From contig CAAHEJ010000015.1 of assembly GCA_900772495.1 (NCBI GenBank), positions 1 to 30,895 of the forward strand: a stretch of DNA of 30,895 bases, read 5' to 3'. The notes beneath the pieces are model-generated. The model had not been told where the DNA came from. It searched no databases and saw only the letters and a program-made list of their open reading frames with translations. Positions 30,831 through 30,895 of this stretch are shown here, piece by piece (position 1 is the first letter of the stretch; each line of letters opens with the position of its first letter). Source of the stretch: an uncultured Campylobacter sp. Lineage in GTDB: Bacteria > Campylobacterota > Campylobacteria > Campylobacterales > Campylobacteraceae. Both the position numbers and the translations under genes were made by a program.

Positions 30831-30843
30831 AAACAAAACGAAT

Positions 30844-30876
30844 GTCATTGCGGACAAAAACGAGCGTGGCAAGCTA
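30844..30876 (+). repeat. Degenerate copy of the GTCATTGCG palindromic repeat
   Basis: GTCATTGCGGACAAAAACGA followed by GCGTGGCAAGCTA matches both ends of the repeat unit at 1992-2031, but the stem is lost. It follows the TonB receptor stop by 13 bases. An AAAGGA ribosome site at 30887-30892 points to a gene just past the window. Confidence 0.55.
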
Positions 30877-30895
30877 AAATAAAACGAAAGGAACA

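Overview
The window looks like part of a Campylobacter chromosome (Campylobacterota); the species cannot be told from this stretch. The evidence is the AT-rich intergenic DNA, the TGnTATAAT-type promoters, the futalosine-route menaquinone gene mqnC, the htrA-cprR-cprS block, the dprA-ruvX pair and a G10 tract inside an outer-membrane receptor gene, which is a Campylobacter contingency-gene hallmark. No tRNA, rRNA or CRISPR array was seen.

Positions 1-8.4 kb: the 3' end of an unrecognised gene, then a type I restriction-modification locus on the minus strand. Its order is hsdR, AAA ATPase, small PD-(D/E)XK-like protein, hsdS, DUF559 endonuclease-like protein, hsdM. This is the hsdR-(R-linked ORFs)-hsdS-(M-linked ORF)-hsdM layout known from Campylobacter. 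The genes from the ATPase to the DUF559 gene overlap by 1-4 bases, while hsdM stands apart with its own Shine-Dalgarno. The ATPase plus small nuclease pair is the best candidate for an uncharacterised defence module. The locus is also seeded with GTCATTGCGAG palindromic repeats. One of these is translated in frame inside hsdS, and GC-rich inverted repeats bracket the DUF559 gene.

Positions 8.6-24 kb: mostly ordinary core genes. They are purH (purines), htrA (periplasmic protease/chaperone), cprR-cprS (two-component system), a TTG-started divergent polysaccharide deacetylase, dprA (transformation), ruvX (16S rRNA processing), amtB (ammonium), mqnC (menaquinone, minus strand), rnr, holA, an unrecognised Asn/Lys-rich protein behind a sigma-54-like site, and a 47-residue membrane peptide. 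Between ruvX and amtB lies a decayed minus-strand gene whose frame breaks at two A7 runs.

Positions 24.2-30.9 kb: a small FAD protein lacking the NADPH domain of thioredoxin reductases, a four-helix CopD-like membrane protein whose ribosome site lies in a hairpin, and a DASS/SLC13-type transporter. Next comes a scar made of an uncharacterised gene, a selA 3' fragment and an ftsY 3' fragment. An AT-rich palindromic leader then precedes a 927-residue TonB-dependent receptor with the in-frame G10 tract. The window ends on a degenerate palindromic repeat and a Shine-Dalgarno for a gene beyond the edge.

All promoter, terminator and hairpin calls were made by eye; no alignment, folding or database search was run.
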